Positions 27,275 to 36,154 of a DNA stretch of 64,000 nucleotides are shown here, one piece after another. Source of the stretch: DATKMP01 sp963790045 (GTDB lineage Bacteria > Bacteroidota > Ignavibacteria > UBA10030); the NCBI GenBank assembly GCA_963790045.1, contig CAWBMS010000013.1:62001-126000 (forward strand). The letters run 5' to 3'. How positions within the stretch are numbered: position 1 is the first letter of the stretch; the number at the start of each line of letters is the position of its first letter. The notes under the pieces were generated by a model. That model searched no databases and was not told the origin of the DNA. It was given only the letters and a program-made list of their open reading frames with translations. The position numbers and the translations under genes are program-made.

Positions 27275-27643
27275 TCAATGGCTGCATTCATCGGAATGTT
27301 CATGCGTATGGCAGGTGAGGCCGGAATCGATAACAGCACCTTCGAGCCAATGCTGCGCGACAGTCTTGATATCACCGGAACAGCCGCGAACGACCTTAAT
27401 GCCATGACTTTGTAGAACATTGACTGCACCACTGCCGATATTGCCTGCAAGCATGAGGGTAACGCCTTTTTCGGCGAGCGTACCGGCAATGCCGGATTTG
27501 CATCCGCAGGTTTGTGATGATTCGAGTTTTTCTTCGGCGATGATGTTTTTGTTTTCATCGACAGTAAGTATGGTGAAGTATGCACAGTGGCCGAAGTGGC
27601 CGTCAATGGAATTATTATTTGAGGGGAGTGCAATTTTTGTCAT
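27275..27643 (-). CDS. NifX/NafY-type dinitrogenase iron-molybdenum cofactor family protein
   Basis: The start at 27643 (MTKIALPSNN) follows AAGGAT and fits the family's N-terminus; a longer frame to 27685 would add an unlikely leader. The 122 residues show IDGHFGHCAYFTI and the GVTLMLAGNIGSGAVNVLQSHGIKVVRG core of the Nitro_FeMo-Co family, plus a His/Cys-rich tail (CHTHEHSDECSH). There are no nitrogenase genes here; such stand-alone proteins often accompany DUF134 and Mrp proteins and probably handle an iron-sulfur or metal cofactor. It follows the DUF134 gene by about 48 bases. Confidence 0.87.
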   Translation of the reverse strand: MTKIALPSNNNSIDGHFGHCAYFTILTVDENKNIIAEEKLESSQTCGCKSGIAGTLAEKGVTLMLAGNIGSGAVNVLQSHGIKVVRGCSGDIKTVAQHWLEGAVIDSGLTCHTHEHSDECSH

Positions 27644-27691
27644 GATTGAATATCCTTTTTTTAATACATTGTACACATAATGCAAACGACG

Positions 27692-28036
27692 TTAATGATT
27701 TGATTTGCAACAAGAACGTTTACCGTGTTTTGGGCAATGGTTCTTTTGAAGCACGTAACTTCCGCCTTCGATTTTCAATGCTTTTCCGTGAATGAGTGCA
27801 TCGGCAATTTTATTGTGCGCTGCATCCACAATGCGTCCGAATGTTTGCCGCGATATGTGCATTTGCTTTGCGGCATCTTCCTGATACAATTGTTCGTAGT
27901 CGGCAAGGTTGACGGCTTCGAACTCATCGACGGTCAGGACGATTTCATCAAGGTCTATGAGAGGAATTCCTCTCGGTTTAAAATATTCAGACGCCGGCAT
28001 CGAGCCGACGGTTCGACAGCATTTCGGACGCGGCAT
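27692..28036 (-). CDS. DUF134/UPF0251 family DNA-binding protein
   Basis: The 114 residues begin MPRPKCCRTVG and contain the family's ILTVDEFEA-like segment (IVLTVDEFEAVNLADYEQLYQEDAAKQM) and an HTH (ISRQTFGRIVDAAHNKIADAL), ending in a Cys/His-rich tail (CPKHGKRSCCKSNH). It is predicted to be a transcription factor, possibly metal- or redox-responsive. It is paired with the NifX-like gene, a common arrangement, and a palindrome lies just upstream of its start. Confidence 0.9.
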   Translation of the reverse strand: MPRPKCCRTVGSMPASEYFKPRGIPLIDLDEIVLTVDEFEAVNLADYEQLYQEDAAKQMHISRQTFGRIVDAAHNKIADALIHGKALKIEGGSYVLQKNHCPKHGKRSCCKSNH

Positions 28037-28044
28037 ATTCTAAT

Positions 28045-28060
28045 ATGGGCATATGCTCAT
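28045..28060 (-). promoter_or_regulatory. Near-palindrome upstream of DUF134 gene, operator candidate
   Basis: ATGGGCATATGCTCAT is a 16-base dyad with one mismatched pair around GCATATGC, 9 bases before the DUF134 start. Self-regulation by the DUF134 protein is the likely meaning but is inferred. Confidence 0.5.
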
Positions 28061-28108
28061 TAAGATGCAAGAGAAAAATACTGTTCATGGTGAATCGTTC
28101 TTGGTTCG

Positions 28109-28650
28109 TTGAGAGGATTCAAGGTGATAGAAGATTCTGCATCACCGCCGACCGATGAATTCCAGAGCACATTCATCAAATCGAACTCTGGACGCAAGAA
28201 GAAAGTGTCACTCGCCGATCTGATTGTTCTATCAGGTTGCGCGGGTATCGAACAAGCCGCAAAGAATGCCGGGCACAAAGTAAATGTTCCCTTCACACCG
28301 GGACGTATGGACGCTTCACAGGAGCAAACCGATGCGGCTTCCTTTGCTGTCCTCGAACCGAAAGCAGACGGCCCGAGGCGCTCACCAATGATTTCTTCGT
28401 GAACCTGCTCGACATGAGCACAGCGTGGAAGGCAACCACAAAAGACGGTGACGTATTCGAAGGCCGTGATCGCGCTACGGGCGATCTCAAATGGACATGC
28501 ACACGGGTCGATCTAATCTTCGGTTCGAACTCCCAACTCAGGGCTCTGGCTGAAGTTTACGCAAGTAAGGACTCTCAGGAAAAGTTTCTACGTGATTTCG
28601 TATCGGTCTGGAACAAAGTCATGAACCTCGATCGTTTCGATCTCGGTTAA
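28109..28650 (+). pseudogene. katG: katG catalase-peroxidase remnant (C-terminus only)
   Basis: Two frames give pieces of the KatG C-terminal domain: KKVSLADLIVLSGCAGIEQAAK ... PFTPGRMDASQEQTDAASF, and then LTNDFFVNLLDMSTAWK ... FGSNSQLRALAEVYAS up to the normal C-terminus. Between them about 40 residues are deleted and the frame shifts near 28378. The catalytic N-terminal domain (about 450 residues) is absent. This is true gene decay, unlike the one-base breaks elsewhere. Confidence 0.9.
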
Positions 28651-28677
28651 GCGGGGATAAAAACAGTAAGTTAACAA

Positions 28678-28716
28678 CCGGTTTCAGCCGACGGCACATT
28701 GCCGTCGCTGAACCGG
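28678..28716 (+). terminator. Hairpin after katG remnant
   Basis: CCGGTTTCAGC and CTGAACCGG pair outside CGACGGC/GCCGTCG around a short loop. No long T run follows. It was probably the terminator of the lost katG. The rest of 28651-28926 shows no gene. Confidence 0.6.
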
Positions 28717-28926
28717 ATTGTTCGTTGTTTGCTCTTTCATTGCTGGTTCCTTCTTTAAAGATTTCTACAAATCAAAATTCACAATCTCAGCATTGATTCT
28801 CGGACAAAATGAAGATTGCATCGTCGCTTCGATAAATTGTATCACGCTTCGTGTGATTCTGTTAAATGCTTCCAGCTTCGCAAAGACACTATAAATAGTT
28901 TTTCAGCAAATGCCAGCCACCGTGAA

Positions 28927-29057
28927 ACCATGGAGACTGTGTAAAAAGTCAAATAACAGTGGTAGTCGAGGACTTTAGTCCTCGTTTTAATTCTGGAAAC
29001 GAAACCTAAAGGTTTCGACTACCGTGCTTTTTAGGGTTTTGACACAGATTCCATGGT
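28927..29057. repeat. 131-bp nested palindrome, MITE/REPIN-like
   Basis: Termini ACCATGGA (28927) and TCCATGGT (ending 29057) extend inward to CTGTGT/ACACAG and GTCAAA/TTTGAC. Inside, GGTAGTCGA (28961-28969) pairs with TCGACTACC (29015-29023), enclosing two small hairpins, CGAGGACT/AGTCCTCG and GAAACC/GGTTTC. It has no coding capacity. A half copy lies at 778-842. It looks like a non-autonomous mobile repeat. Confidence 0.75.
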
Positions 29058-29123
29058 ATTGCCATACGAAAGAAAATATTGTAAAATGAAACAACAGGAA
29101 TTTATGGAATTGAAACAAGCAGT

Positions 29124-30173
29124 ATGAAACTCTTAACGCCCAGTATGAAAATGGCAGACGTGGTGCACAGCAATTATTTGCTGATGCCGGTCATCAGCCG
29201 GTTCGGGATTCCGCTGGGATTCGGCGAGGACACCGTTAAAGCCGTTTGCGAAAAGCACAACATCAATACGGAATTCTTTCTTGCCATCGCCAACGCATTC
29301 AGCAACGAGCACTATTTCCCGGAGAAGAAATTACAGGCGTTCAACGTGCTGATGATTGTGGAGTATCTGCAAACAACGCACACGTATTATATTGAGACAG
29401 AAGTTCCACTGATCGAAAAACTTCTTCGCGAACTCATCCGGCATCACTCCGCCGACAAAAAAAATCTGACGCTCATCAGGAAATTTTTTCTGGAATACAA
29501 ACAAGAATTATTCGATCACCTTGCCCGCGAAGAAAAAACGACATTTCCGTACATCAAGCGAGTGTACCGGATGTTTCATGAACAACGCACTACCGAACAG
29601 GAACGAAAAGCGTTATCGCAATATTCGATGAAGGTGTATGAAGAAGAGCACAGCGACATCGACGCAAAGCTGTACGATTTGAAAAACATTCTGATCAAAT
29701 ACGTGCACGGCGATGAGATGCACGACGTGTATAACGAAATTATTTTTGAATTGTTCCGATTAGAAAAAGACATTCAAGACCACACACGCATCGAGAACAC
29801 GATTCTGATGCCGTTAGTCGGTGAAATGGAAAGCACGTTATTTCATATATCCAAAAAGAAATTTTCTTCATGGCAAAGCGCCGAACATTCTTCCTTGCCG
29901 CTGGCACACATGCCTGCCGCTACCATTCAAGCACAGATCAAGGCAAATGGGTTTCGGAATCACGATGCTTTAACAGAACGCGAAATAGAAGTACTGCGGC
30001 TTGTAGCATGCGGCGATCTCAACAAGCAGATTGCGGATAAACTTTCCATCTCGCTGCACACGGTTATCTCCCATCGAAAAAACATTACGCGCAAACTGCA
30101 AATTAAAACCGTGGCGGGCTTGACAATCTACGCCTTGCTGAACGGATTGATTTCCTCCAACAATATAAGCTGA
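29124..30173 (+). CDS. Hemerythrin-like sensor with LuxR-type DNA-binding domain
   Basis: The 349 residues have three parts. Residues 7-60 resemble the ScdA N-terminal domain, but its usual CCxG is replaced by LGFG. A four-helix hemerythrin-like bundle (about 80-240) offers iron ligands in HTYYIETE, FDHLAREE, EEEHSDID and QDHTRIENT. A LuxR HTH (LTEREIEVLRLVACGDLNKQIADKL ... SHRKNITRKL, about 281-325) is at the C-terminus. Related RIC/YtfE proteins repair iron-sulfur clusters; fused to an HTH it should sense O2, NO or iron and control transcription. Target genes are not known. Confidence 0.85.
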   Translation: MKLLTPSMKMADVVHSNYLLMPVISRFGIPLGFGEDTVKAVCEKHNINTEFFLAIANAFSNEHYFPEKKLQAFNVLMIVEYLQTTHTYYIETEVPLIEKLLRELIRHHSADKKNLTLIRKFFLEYKQELFDHLAREEKTTFPYIKRVYRMFHEQRTTEQERKALSQYSMKVYEEEHSDIDAKLYDLKNILIKYVHGDEMHDVYNEIIFELFRLEKDIQDHTRIENTILMPLVGEMESTLFHISKKKFSSWQSAEHSSLPLAHMPAATIQAQIKANGFRNHDALTEREIEVLRLVACGDLNKQIADKLSISLHTVISHRKNITRKLQIKTVAGLTIYALLNGLISSNNIS

Positions 30174-30257
30174 CGCGCAGTTTGTTTTTGACATCTTCCA
30201 AAATCCTTCCTACATTCTTTCAACAAAAATTTTTAGAATTTTATCAGAAAGAGTTTT

Positions 30258-31487
30258 ATGAAACAAAGAATTATCATCGCCGGTGTTTTGGTTTGCATTG
30301 CAGCAGCAGTAATGCAGGCGCAAGTCGAACGGCACGACACGGCATTGTTTGTTCAGCCGAAAAGCGAATTCTGGGATTCGATTACTACATCCTTAGATAA
30401 GTTTTACAAGAAAGAACCATCGTCCAAAAAAGAACTGTTTGTGGATTTCAGCAGATACAATCCGCCGAAATCTCTCGATGAGTTCAAACAATGCTGGCAC
30501 AACAAACCGGTATCGCAGGCAAACTCCGGCATGTGCTGGTGTTTTTCCACAACGTCGTTTTTAGAATCAGAAATTTACCGAACGACAAAACGCGAAGTAA
30601 AACTTTCGGAACTGTACACGGTGTACTGGGAATATGTAGAAAAAGCGCGGGGGTTTGTTGATGCGCGCGGCAATCAGGCATTTGGGCAGGGATCAGAATC
30701 GGAAGCTGTTCTCCGTGCATGGAAAAATCATGGCATCGTGCCAGAAGATGCGTTCACGGGATTGTTGAACGGCCAGCCGTTTCATGATCATACAAAATTG
30801 TTTGCCGAATTAGATGCGTATTTAAAATCAGTGAAGAATTCCAATGTTTGGGATAAAGATGCTGTCGAACATACGGTGCGTTCTATTCTCGATCATTATA
30901 TCGGCGCGCCGCCGGAGAAAATTTCTGTGAACGGCAAAGAAGTGACGCCGAAAGAATATTTAGAGAAAACCTTGAAATTGAATTTGAACGATTACATCGA
31001 ACTCACGTCGTTCTCCGACCGGCCGTATTATGAATGGACGGAATATGACGTGGAAGACAATTGGTGGCACAGCAAAGAATATTTTAACGTCCCATTAGAT
31101 GTGTTTATGGCAGCGATCAAACATTCTATTCGTGCTGGATACACAACAACAATTGGCGGCGATGTTTCAGAACCGGGCATTGAAGGACATGCAGGCATTG
31201 CCGTTATTCCGTCGTTCGATATTCCATCGCAATACATCGATGAGAATGCGCGCATCTTCCGCTATAAAAACGGAACAACCGGCGATGACCACGGCATTCA
31301 TCTCGTCGGCTATGCGGAAAAAGATGGAAAAGATTGGTACTTGATTAAAGATTCCGGAGCCGGTTCGCGCAACAATTCGCATCCCGGATATTATTTTTTC
31401 CAAGAAGATTTCGTGAAGTTGAAAATGCTAACAGCGATGTTTCCTAAAAGCGCTTTGCCGGAAATCGTTTCTAAGATACCGAAATAA
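30258..31487 (+). CDS. Secreted C1-family cysteine peptidase, bleomycin-hydrolase-like
   Basis: A signal peptide (about 1-22) precedes a papain-fold domain. The active-site segment QANSGMCWCFST has nucleophile Cys93 and oxyanion Gln87. The catalytic His is in GIHLVGYAE (about residue 346). The third residue, Asn in VENSWG of bleomycin hydrolases, lies in IKDSGAG here, so Asp replaces Asn. Bleomycin hydrolase/PepC enzymes are normally cytoplasmic, whereas this one is exported. The 409 residues fit a single peptidase domain. It is alone on the strand after the hemerythrin regulator. Confidence 0.82.
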   Translation: MKQRIIIAGVLVCIAAAVMQAQVERHDTALFVQPKSEFWDSITTSLDKFYKKEPSSKKELFVDFSRYNPPKSLDEFKQCWHNKPVSQANSGMCWCFSTTSFLESEIYRTTKREVKLSELYTVYWEYVEKARGFVDARGNQAFGQGSESEAVLRAWKNHGIVPEDAFTGLLNGQPFHDHTKLFAELDAYLKSVKNSNVWDKDAVEHTVRSILDHYIGAPPEKISVNGKEVTPKEYLEKTLKLNLNDYIELTSFSDRPYYEWTEYDVEDNWWHSKEYFNVPLDVFMAAIKHSIRAGYTTTIGGDVSEPGIEGHAGIAVIPSFDIPSQYIDENARIFRYKNGTTGDDHGIHLVGYAEKDGKDWYLIKDSGAGSRNNSHPGYYFFQEDFVKLKMLTAMFPKSALPEIVSKIPK

Positions 31488-31493
31488 TTATAC

Positions 31494-31540
31494 TGTCATT
31501 GCGAATCCGCGCAAGCGGATGAAGCAATCACATCCATGAC
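31494..31540. repeat. Dispersed TGTCATTGCGAA-type repeat
   Basis: A short element reading TGTCATTGCGAATCCGCG ... AAGCAATCACATC lies between the peptidase and methyltransferase genes. CCGC and GCGG inside form a small stem. Elements of this type are common between genes in many genomes. Confidence 0.5.
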
Positions 31541-31597
31541 GTTCGCACAGAACCTTCGTTCATTCTTATCAAAACAGATTGAGCGAAGGTTTTTTGT

Positions 31598-32195
31598 TTA
31601 TGGTTTGCGGCAAATCAATGTCATTCGTTTTGCTGAGTCTTCAAAACAAATTTCAAACTTCAGCGCAAGCATTACTGATTTTAATTCGGGTATTTCCGGC
31701 AAGCGGTCTTGTGCTACTGCACCGCCGATCTTTGCATGAATTGTTGTGATAGTTTCCGCATTCAGAAGATGGATGATGCTGATCGTTCCACCGGATTTCA
31801 ACACGCGTCGTGCTTCCACAAATGCCGCGGGAACATTTTCAAGATGCGGAACGACGGAAAGCATGTGACACGCGCGCAAACGCTTCATCGGAAAACGGAA
31901 GCTGGTGCGCATCACCTTTAACGTACTCAACAACATTCGGACTCATTTTTTTGCGTGCGCAAGCAAGCATCGTTTCGGAATTATCTATTGCCGTTACATT
32001 CCATTCCGATAAAAACGGAAACAGCACACCGGTTCCGCATCCGGCATCTAAAACATTTCTACCGATGTCTTCCGGTGTTTCCACAAAAGAAATAATTCTT
32101 TTTAAGTACAATGCATCGTCATGCGAAAGATGTTCATTCCATCGTTCCGCACGACGGTTAAAAAAGGCACTGCGGGTTTCTGAAGCAATGTCCAT
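31598..32195 (-). CDS. SAM-dependent methyltransferase, class I (one frameshift)
   Basis: The N-terminal piece has NVLDAGCGTGVLFPFL (SAM motif I), VTAIDNSETML (motif II) and GDAHQLPFSDEAF; the C-terminal piece continues CHMLSVVPHLENVPAAFVEARRVLKSGGTISIIHLL, the normal continuation of this Methyltransf_11 fold. The frame changes near 31868-31880, so a single indel separates them. The full product would be about 198 residues. The substrate is not known. The stop is 11 bases from the converging end of no gene; the TRIC-like gene lies upstream on the same strand in divergent spacing of 10 bases. Confidence 0.75.
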
Positions 32196-32205
32196 AGAAT
32201 ATCAT

Positions 32206-32823
32206 TTAAAATGGCAAACCGATTTTATATTTTACCGCAAGCATCCGCAGAACTGTTGTTGCAAGCACCGCTGCGGTCGATGCGGAAACATGGTCGCCCG
32301 TCACTTGCTTGATCACCACATAAACCACCGATCCGCCGAGCGCGCACGTTGCGTACAATTGCTCGCCCTGGATGAATACGGTCGGTACTTTATTACAGAG
32401 AATATCACGCATCACGCCACCGAATGTTGCCGTAATGACGCCCATCATCAGCGAGATACTCCAGTGCACATGCAGCTCCATGGCGTATGCCGTACCGACT
32501 GCGGCATACAACCCCAGTCCGAGGGCATCGGGAAAAATGATCGTGCGTTCCGTCAAATGAATTTTGGCAAAGACCACTAACACGGCAAGAAGAATCGCAA
32601 ATCCTAAAACGCCGATAACATACATCGGATCGGAAATCCAAAACAGTGGGTAGCGGTTCAAGAGCATGTCGCGGATCGTTCCGCCACCAAGCGCTGTAAT
32701 GAAAGCCACAATGCAAACGCCGACAAGGTCCATGCCGTTCCGTTTTGCTTCGATCACACCGGAAACCACTGCCGCCGCAATACCGATGATCTGAATAATG
32801 TCTAATATTTTTATTGGATCCAT
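32206..32823 (-). CDS. TRIC-like/UPF0126 membrane protein
   Basis: The 205 residues form two repeats of three helices, each with a glycine-rich motif: ALGGGTIRDMLLNRYPLFWISDP and TFGGVMRDILCNKVPTVF. This is the bacterial UPF0126/TRIC family of trimeric cation channels; some members have been linked to glycine transport. It probably precedes the methyltransferase gene in one transcript, since only 10 bases separate them. Confidence 0.88.
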   Translation of the reverse strand: MDPIKILDIIQIIGIAAAVVSGVIEAKRNGMDLVGVCIVAFITALGGGTIRDMLLNRYPLFWISDPMYVIGVLGFAILLAVLVVFAKIHLTERTIIFPDALGLGLYAAVGTAYAMELHVHWSISLMMGVITATFGGVMRDILCNKVPTVFIQGEQLYATCALGGSVVYVVIKQVTGDHVSASTAAVLATTVLRMLAVKYKIGLPF

Positions 32824-32906
32824 AAACTGACAGCAACGCGGTGCTCACATTCGTATGCACACAGCTTGCTAAACATCGAAATACTCTGCTGAAAAAGCAA
32901 GAGAAA

Positions 32907-34758
32907 TTATAATCCCGCTTGCCCGCCGAGCAGGTGGGCCTGCACACCGACCGAATATGTTCTTCCCGGCATCGGATAACCATAAATGGTTTGGTAAGAT
33001 TGATTGAAAAGATTCTGGCTGCCGAAAGAAACCGTAACATTCTTATACACTTGTGCTGCAATCCGCGCTTCGCCATTGGTATAATCGGAAAGTTTTTTGA
33101 GTGTATAAAAATTGGAATCCCATCCATACAAGGTATTGACGTATTGTACACCGGCAGAGATTGTTACAAATTGCCAGCGATATTCTCCGCCAAGATATGC
33201 TTTATGTTTGGGAACAGACTGCGATACATCCGGTTTATCATTGTAGGTATAACTTGCATTGAACTTTACATCTTCAAAGGGAAAAACTTGTGCAGATACT
33301 TCCACACCGCTGCGATGGAAACCGCCGGTGTTAAATGCCTTCATCATATACCACGCATCGTTGATCGTGTTGTCGGCATCGATGATGAATCCTGCAACAT
33401 CGATACTCGCAACCTGCGCGAACAAATGCGAGAATCCGATTTCATAGTTCCATAATTTTTCCGGCTGCAATGTTCCGCTTAAGGAAGAAAGCTGATACAA
33501 TTCAAAAATTTGCGGTGCACGGTATCCGCGCGCAACCGATGCACGGGCATTTGTTTCGTCATCAAGCTTGTATGTTACTCCTGCTTGCGGAACAATAAGA
33601 TCACCGAAGTAACTATTGTGCACGCAACGGATTCCGGCGTTTCCCAGTAACCTGCCAAAAAATAATTGCTGCGTACTGACATATCCTGCATAATCGTTGA
33701 TGGTATGATCTCCAAAATCCGCAAAGACATTTTTTCCTGTGCCGCCGTTCTGCTGCACATCGATTCCGACTGTCGTTGTGTTATTTTGCAAAAGTGCAAA
33801 TGATTGGAATACATTCACGGCAGCAAGATGGTCGTCGGAAACCCAGCTTCCGTTTCCATAGTATGGTGAAAATTCATGATGCCCGGCATTGTACGCAAAT
33901 CGAACACCGCCTTTTGAATATCCAAAGTCGTTGTCTAATTCTGCTCCGATGTAACCGCGCTGCACATGAATCCAATCGTCAATATGCACCGCGTCGATCT
34001 GTCCCGGATCGTACGTGTTGAATTGCGTATAGCTTCCATCCACGGATACCTTATACTGCTCATTGAGTTGATAAGATGATTTCGAGATATCCGCTATTCG
34101 CCGTATATTCCGACCATGGCCGGTCGCCGTCCGTGTGTTCATGCGTGAACGAACCGAGCATATTCCATTGTTTTTCTTGATAGCCCAATTGCAAACCGTA
34201 TCGCTGTGCATCGTCGGAACCGTACAAAATCGAAGCATTGCCGGAAATTCCGTCCTTCTGTGTTCCGTGTGTTATAATATTGATGACACCACCCATGGCG
34301 TTGGAGCCATAGAGCATCGACGCGGGACCGCGTATCACTTCTACATGATCCACATTGGCAGAAAGATAACTGTCATCCAATGGATGTCCGTACCATCCCA
34401 TATATTGCGGTTGTCCATCGATTAAGATCAAGATTTCATTATTCGGACTGCCGCCGATACCGCGGATCGTAATTTGTCCGGACGGCGAGTTGACGCCGAA
34501 GCCAAGCACATCACGTTCCGTCACAAAGATTCCCGGTACCTGCTGGCTTACCAATGAGAAAATTGATTTTTGGGGATTTGCCTGAATATCTTCCGCCGAT
34601 ACAACCGAAATCGACGGCGCAACTAAATTGCGCGGCGTTTCGGTTCGTGTTGCAGTAACCGTAACGGGATTAAGATAATAATTTTTTGTCGTATCGGCAC
34701 CTTCCGCAAAAAGATATATCGGTACCAAGAATAGTAAAGAAGAAATAAAATATCGCAT
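32907..34758 (-). CDS. TonB-dependent outer-membrane receptor (one frameshift)
   Basis: The start at 34758 (MRYFISSLLFLVPIYLFAEG) gives a signal peptide. A plug domain follows: PVTVTATRTETPRNL, TIRGIGGSPNNEILILIDGQP, VEVIRGPASMLYGSNAMGGVINI. The beta-barrel continues in another frame from SKSSYQLNEQYKVSVDGSYTQ to the C-terminal strand. The break is near 34083, probably one extra base in TCTCGAAA. Length would be about 615 residues, as for BtuB/ferric siderophore receptors. The ligand is unknown; nikR upstream makes nickel a candidate. Confidence 0.85.
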
Positions 34759-34835
34759 GTTGCATTCTTTCAAAATATAATGAATGATGTGGTGAACGAT
34801 GGTCGTCGTGTTGCTGCACTGCACGGCACAAAATC

Positions 34836-34876
34836 AGTAATAGGAATTCCACACCATAATCATAATATGCCAAAGC
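34836..34876 (-). promoter_or_regulatory. Copy A of a conserved 41-bp upstream motif
   Basis: A 41-base block with GGAATTCC near its middle matches the block at 36095-36135 at about 32 positions. It lies upstream of the TonB receptor start (34758) and just outside the stop of the previous gene. A shared operator or promoter is likely. Confidence 0.45.
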
Positions 34877-34885
34877 TCTAAGAAC

Positions 34886-35947
34886 TCAAATTGAATGGTC
34901 GTTGTCATAGAAAGTTATTCCTTTTTCAAGAAATAATTTTGTCCATTCATATTTTTTTCGCTTCTTCCAGTTGGCATGGTGATACGCATAACTGAAGATT
35001 AACGGCACAACCGTCGTGGCTTCGGCATACACCATTTGCTCGAATGTCGTATCGACTTTTCCCCACGAACTTGCTTCTTTCAAGGTGGAACTGGAACACG
35101 CGCCGTCGCGCACATCGGCAACGGTAATCTGCACGGCATATTTATGCATCGGCACTTCTTTGCCGAGCACTTCCGCACACACCACTGTATCCTGAATAAA
35201 ATTCTTCGGCACGCCGCCGCCGATCATAAACAATCCGGAAAATTTTGCCGCCATTTTAATTTGCGTCAGTTCGTAAAAATCCTGAACGGAATCAATGGTG
35301 ATATACGGCTTGCTCTGTTTCTTTCGTTCCACCTGATGCATCACCAATCCGAATCCGGCGCTGGAATCTGTGAACGCGGGACAAAACACCGGAACGTTGT
35401 GCTCATACGCCAACTGCACTAACGAATTCTTCTTCTTCGCATGGGTCGTTAAATAGCGCCCCATTTCTCGAATGATCTCGCGCGAAGAATACGGGCGCGG
35501 TTCTAATGCGTCGGCAACTATTTTAATCGCAGCATCGCAATGCTGAAGTTGTTCTTCATCGATAAACGTATCGTAAATCCGGTCCACATAATTTTTCCGC
35601 AGCATCGCATCATCGGTAAACGGTGTGCCTTTGTAATGTTTATATCCGAGTGCCTCAAAAAAATCCATATCGACAATCGAAGCTCCGGTGGCAACAACCA
35701 TATCGATCATATTGAACCGGATCATATCGGCATAAATATTCATGCAGCCGGCAGCGCTGGTACTTCCGGCAAGGACAAGCGCAGTGGTGCAATTCTTTTC
35801 GTTAATCATCTTCACAAGGATATCAGCGGCGCGTGCAGTATCGCGCGAACTAAACGACATTTCCCGCATGGCATCAATAATCTTCGATGTATCGAATTTC
35901 GTTGCATCGATTTGTTGAATGGTTCTCTTTAATAATGACTTTTTCAT
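34886..35947 (-). CDS. Deoxyhypusine synthase-like protein
   Basis: The start at 35947 (MKKSLLKR) follows GAAGAAAG and fits; a frame to 35995 would add an unlikely leader. The 353 residues match the deoxyhypusine synthase family: ALVLAGSTSAAGC, MVVATGASIVDMDFFEALG, FMIGGGVPKNFIQDTV, and EASSWGKVDTTFEQ with the Lys that carries the aminobutyl intermediate. Bacteria lack eIF5A, so bacterial members more likely make homospermidine or another polyamine, or modify an unknown target. It sits between nikR and the TonB receptor on the same strand, with 140-200 base gaps. Confidence 0.88.
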   Translation of the reverse strand: MKKSLLKRTIQQIDATKFDTSKIIDAMREMSFSSRDTARAADILVKMINEKNCTTALVLAGSTSAAGCMNIYADMIRFNMIDMVVATGASIVDMDFFEALGYKHYKGTPFTDDAMLRKNYVDRIYDTFIDEEQLQHCDAAIKIVADALEPRPYSSREIIREMGRYLTTHAKKKNSLVQLAYEHNVPVFCPAFTDSSAGFGLVMHQVERKKQSKPYITIDSVQDFYELTQIKMAAKFSGLFMIGGGVPKNFIQDTVVCAEVLGKEVPMHKYAVQITVADVRDGACSSSTLKEASSWGKVDTTFEQMVYAEATTVVPLIFSYAYHHANWKKRKKYEWTKLFLEKGITFYDNDHSI

Positions 35948-36094
35948 CTTACTACACTTTCTTCTTTCAATAAGAAATGGACCCTCCATCATCATGTAAT
36001 GAAGTATGGGTACGTGAACATATTTAAATCAAGGATATTGCTTCTGTTTGTTCCCATATACCAAAATAGAAACGGAAGCAATTCTCAATATTAG

Positions 36095-36135
36095 TAGTAA
36101 GAATTCCAGACGATGATCATGATATGCACGAGCAT
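36095..36135 (-). promoter_or_regulatory. Copy B of a conserved 41-bp upstream motif
   Basis: This matches copy A (34836-34876), sharing AGTA, GAATTCCA, ATCAT and ATATGC in the same spacing. It lies upstream of the deoxyhypusine-synthase-like gene and 20 bases after nikR. Confidence 0.45.
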
Positions 36136-36154
36136 CAGATGTTCATAATGAATA

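Noticed and set aside
27275..27643. Part of a nitrogenase gene cluster
   Set aside because: The NifX-like protein is accompanied only by DUF134; no nifHDK or nifB is in the window.
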